64,000 nucleotides of DNA from Drosophila pseudoobscura (Eukaryota > Arthropoda > Insecta > Diptera > Drosophilidae), in contig NC_046679.1 in the NCBI RefSeq assembly GCF_009870125.1, positions 22,444,001 to 22,508,000 of the forward strand, given 5' to 3'. This document shows, one piece after another, positions 60,389 to 64,000 of the stretch. Below the pieces are notes generated by a model. It was given only the letters and a program-made list of their open reading frames with translations, had not been told where the DNA came from and did no database searches. Within the stretch, counting starts at the first letter, position 1. Each line of letters begins with the position of its first letter. Both the position numbers and the translations under genes were made by a program.

Positions 60389-62577
60389 ATGACGCAAAGC
60401 AAACAGTCACTGGGGGGGTCATCCACCTACGCCCCCTGCTCCTCCAACAACTATGGGACCTGCTGCTCCGCCACAGCCACGGCAACAGCAGCGGGAGACC
60501 CTTCGCCGTCGCATGACATTCTGCTGAACAATTTCCAGCTAAAGAAAAAGTCCTATCGGGTGCTGCTCCATGGCCAGCAGCTGGTGTGGGAGCGCATGCA
60601 GAAGGTGAAGCAGTCGAAGAGCAGCCAGGAGACCAAGGCGCCGCTGCCCGAGGATCCGCCCTCGCCGGAGGGACAGCGCGGCTATGGCCCCAAGAGTCAC
60701 ATACTCCATGTGGACGATGTGATCAGCGTGCGGGCGGGAGACACAAAGATAGCCTCCATCCAGCCGCCGAATCCCCAGGCCATAAATGCCCAGGGGGAAG
60801 CCGATACCAGGCCCACTTCTCAGTACCTGACCATCAACTATGCCCTGCGCCTGACCAAGTCCCAGACGGACTGCAACCGCTGGGAGCTGCGACGCCTCAC
60901 GTTCTTCAATGCGGACCCGTACATTGTGCGGCAGTGGGACCAGGAGCTGCAGGCACGCCTCCACCAGCCATCGAGCACGCGAATGCGAGTGCGCCGCCTG
61001 CTGGTGTTCATCAATCCGTATGGCGGGCGGAAGGCCGGCTCGCAGACCTATGAGCGGCATGTGCGGCCCATATTCCAGTTGGCGGGCATCGATGCCACGT
61101 GCATTACCACCCAGCGGGCGAATCAGGTGAGGGACATCCTGCTGAGCCACGACCTGAGCTGCTACGACGCCGTCTGCTGTGTGGGTGGCGACGGCACTGT
61201 GGCGGAGGTCATCAACGGCCTGCTGTTCCGGCGAATGCGGGAACTGGGCATCGATGAGCAACGACCCTCGTACATACCGCGACCTGAGATCCCAGTGGGT
61301 GTAATCCCAGCCGGAAGCACGGACACCATTGCCTACAGCATGCATGGGACGGCAGATGTCCGGACGGCGGCCATACATGTGATCCTCGGCCAGCATCGCG
61401 GCCTGGACGTCTGCAGCGTGAGCAACAGCCAATCGCTGCTGAGGTTCTGCGCCAGCGTCCTCAGCTATGGCTACCTGGGGGATGTGGCTGCCCAGAGCGA
61501 GAACTACCGCTGGATGGGGCCCAAGAGATACGAGTACAGCGGCGTCAAGGCCTTCATCAACAACCGGGGCTACGACGCCGAGCTGCGGCTGCTGGAGGAG
61601 CCGGATCTGCAGCCCACGCCGCTGGAGGAGCATCTCCCGCAGAGTCCGGACAGTGTATGCTCTCTGGGCGAGTCTGTGCCCTCCATTTGCTATGCCAATT
61701 GCCAGCGCTGCAGCTTTGCCAGCTCCATGCAGGAGCAGCAACGCTCCTCTCTGTTTGTCCACGGGGAAGACGCAGAAGTGGAGAACACAAGCAGCGCCAC
61801 ACTGGAGGAGGCCGACCCAGAGGAGTCCCATCTAACGCCCAGCGAGGCGGCTCTACTCAGACCCAGGCCGCGGCCCAACAAGCTCCAGCTGCCAGTGGGC
61901 AGCGTCCACTCCATGAAGAGCCTTGCCTCTGAGCAATGGAAAGTCATAAAGGGCAACTTCTTCATGATCTGCGGCGCCAATATAACCTGTGCCTGCGCCC
62001 GCAGTCCCAACGGAATCTCCCGGTATAGTCATCTGGGCGATGGCTGCCTGGATCTGATTCTCGTCAAGAAGACCTCTCTGCTCAATAACGTGAGATTTCT
62101 GTTGAATACAGCCGGCCGAAGTGGAGATATAGTAAGTATCTAAGTGCTTTGCGCTGGAAGTGTACTAACACAATTTGTTTTACAGCGAAATTTGCCCTTT
62201 GTGGATGTCTATCGCACAAGAAAGTTCCAGTTTAGGACATTCGCAGCGGCCAATGGTGAGGACTACAGCATTGCAGGCTCTTGCCAGCCCATAGCACAGG
62301 CGGAGGTCGGCAGCAGCTCCTCCTCAGAGTATTCCAGCTGGAACTGTGATGGCGAGGTGGTCACCGACTTGGACATAACCATGAGGTATTGCCTCTTGAG
62401 ATTCCCTCCAGCAAAAGCTAATGATCGTCCTCTCTCGCACCTTCCAGATCGCATTGCCAGCTTATAGAGGTCTTCATGCGCGGTCCGCATTCCTATAGCA
62501 AGCCGCTCAAGAGCGGCACTGCCCCCTCAACGCCAGCCAGCTCCAGCGACAATGTGTATTGCTGCTGCAAGGACTAG
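60389..62577 (+). CDS. Cerk: ceramide kinase
   Basis: Phosphorylates ceramide to ceramide-1-phosphate at membranes, steering sphingolipid turnover and, in fly photoreceptors, phospholipase C signalling. Exons 60389-62131, 62186-62385 and 62448-62577 join in phase to give 690 residues. The start MTQSKQSL is 30 bases after the acceptor; an earlier in-frame Met lies before that acceptor and is not in the mRNA. A PH-like N-terminal part (about 45-190) precedes the diacylglycerol-kinase-type catalytic domain with VFINPYGGRKAG (206-217) and nucleotide-binding VGGDGTVAEVINGL (from 265). The CERK-specific CxxxCxxC motif is CYANCQRC at 434-441. The tail ends CCCKD, which could be lipidated. AATAAA lies at 62874-62879. 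It is intact. Confidence 0.96.
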
Positions 62578-62895
62578 AAGAAGCTTTAAACACAAATTAA
62601 TCTAAACCTAAATCTAAACCAATTGGCCGTGACAAGTAGCTTGTAGTTTTGCGTAGGGTATTCGTATTTGTACTCGTAGGGGTCTCCCCTCAATTATTAT
62701 TGTTTTAGCATAGCTCAAAAGAAACCATGTAACTGATATTCTTGACTGTATTACGGCATCTGAAAGATGCGCCAAGCAAACGGAAACATTCCAATCCCCA
62801 AAGGAAAGGTCTGCATTATACATACACTGAAATATATGAAATATACATATATATTATATATTGGTATACTGGCAATAAAAACAAAGTGTTATAAT
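62578..62895 (+). other. Cerk: Cerk 3' untranslated region
   Basis: About 300 bases from the stop codon to the AATAAA at 62874-62879. It contains a TA-rich run near 62831-62862. Confidence 0.7.
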
Positions 62896-63692
62896 GTTTA
62901 AATTCAAAATTAAAATTGTTTGCTCTTTTAAGAAATGGATAATTTCGTCTGTCCAACCTATTAAATTCCGATAGCTTTCGGCACACGTATTTATCAGTAT
63001 CTAAAGATTTCAGATTTGTCTGTAAATTAAACAGGAACCCGAATAATTGATCTACATTTCTGTTGGGCCAGCTCTGAAGCAGTCCGGGTTATACATATGT
63101 ATGTATATCTCACAAACTGCGATCCAATCCATATCCTATGTATTCATGTCGAACAGAGAATATTATGAAACTTGAAGAATTTTAGCGGAGTTCAGATGAA
63201 AGATATCTTGGTTACCTATTTTGTAAGGAAAAAAAGGGATGGATATGCAAGAATACAAACATAGGGTATACAAGTGTCCAGACTCCATAAATGTGCTGTT
63301 GATATGTAGCAATTGCGTAGTTACCGTGTCGTAACCATGTAGAGGGGGCTTAATGGGCTAAATTCGTTGCATCCCTGATTTGGTATTTTTTGAGGTCAAA
63401 ATTCATCTATTAAATAACATTTTTAAAGGTTTATTTAAGAACAAGAGATATATAAACTTTTCGCCCTCTCAAATCGTACTTACGTGCATCATTTATTCCA
63501 ATGGATTGTATTTAAATCCTTTTCGATCATTCACTTTCAAACCATTTCTATTTGGCGCTCAAGTTTGGTGACACTTGCTCTCTTTTTTTTTTTGATTTGA
63601 TCTCTATTTTGTGATGGGATATCCTCCCTTCGTGTAGGGATTTTCCCTCGCCACCATATGCTTTTTTAGCTCAACAATATCCCTACATTCCA
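62896..63692. other. intergenic spacer
   Basis: AT-rich; no exon seen. The part from about 63250 (GGGTATACAAGTGTCCAGACTCC) matches the left flank of repeat copy B at 53937 (GGGTATACAAATGCCCAAACTCC), so the dispersed element may extend further left in both places. Confidence 0.5.
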
Positions 63693-64000
63693 TACTCACT
63701 TTGACCTTTTTCGCTAAATGCTTTTTTTAGACAAAATCCAATAAAAGCAAGTATTTAAAACAAGCCAGTCAAGTGGAAATTGATCCAACAATCGTATAAA
63801 ATTATGTGGAAATTGCTAAATGTTCTATATAGATGGTAATATTTTACGGAATATCAAAATTGAGGAATAGGTATGAAAGAACTTGAATTCGTCAGGTTTT
63901 TTGCGGTATATTTTTTAAATGAGATGGTATGTTTCGGTATATTTCTGAGGGTCAGACGGTATGTTTTAACGATAAGTCCGCTGGTCACATTGTTTATTTG
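63693..64000 (+). repeat. dispersed promoter-linked repeat, copy C
   Basis: Third copy, plus orientation, ending in GGTCACATTG (63983-63992), eight bases before the window edge. By analogy with copies A and B, a gene start is expected just to the right, outside the window. Confidence 0.78.

Overview
The window is nuclear DNA from a Drosophila-type fly, read from its genes rather than from any search. Seven protein genes and one tRNA gene are recognisable. They are chitin synthase krotzkopf verkehrt (kkv), neuroendocrine 7B2, a ZAD-C2H2 zinc-finger gene, humpty dumpty (hd/DONSON), the RNA polymerase subunit Rpb6 (RpII18), ceramide kinase (Cerk) and tRNA-Arg(TCG). As far as I recall, these lie near cytological 82F-83B on chromosome arm 3R (Muller E) of D. 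melanogaster. Short GT-AG introns, AATAAA poly(A) signals, DRE and GGTCACACT core-promoter motifs, and long AT-rich spacers full of CA/CT microsatellites fit this. The species cannot be fixed from sequence alone; an obscura-group fly is a guess.

Layout. 1-29.5 kb is almost gene-free: microsatellites, many low-complexity open frames, one candidate short coding exon (9.66 kb) and one strong DRE (23.7 kb). 29.5 kb holds tRNA-Arg(TCG) on the minus strand. 30.2-31.5 kb is an unrecognised single-exon 416-residue gene with internal duplication and an Ala-Pro-Val tract. 32.5-39.9 kb is complete kkv, 1613 residues, with a pair of 177-bp alternative exons. It converges on 7B2 (40.2-41.1 kb, minus). The zinc-finger gene (41.6-42.7 kb, minus) and hd (43.1-45.0 kb, plus) diverge from a 391-bp shared promoter with a DRE and a GGTCACACC motif. 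hd ends tail-to-tail with Rpb6 (45.05-45.52 kb, minus).

46.3-52.8 kb is the most novel stretch: five minus-strand genes, all beginning with a 4- to 10-nucleotide coding mini-exon that simple ORF calling misses. Four encode related Cys-rich proteins (an N-terminal CPCG/GS motif and a C-terminal CGHC or CxxC-SSKKKC tail). Two of them lie in a roughly 950-bp tandem duplication. The fifth encodes a 548-residue protein with 42-44-residue repeats. I do not recognise the family.

54.1-62.9 kb holds Cerk, with a long 5' untranslated region and possibly two promoters. Three copies of a 300-370-bp dispersed repeat end in a GGTCAYAYTG promoter motif just upstream of Rpb6, of Cerk, and at the right window edge, each pointing into the neighbouring transcription unit. 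This looks like a mobile or duplicated core promoter and, with the Cys-rich cluster, is the main lead of this window.
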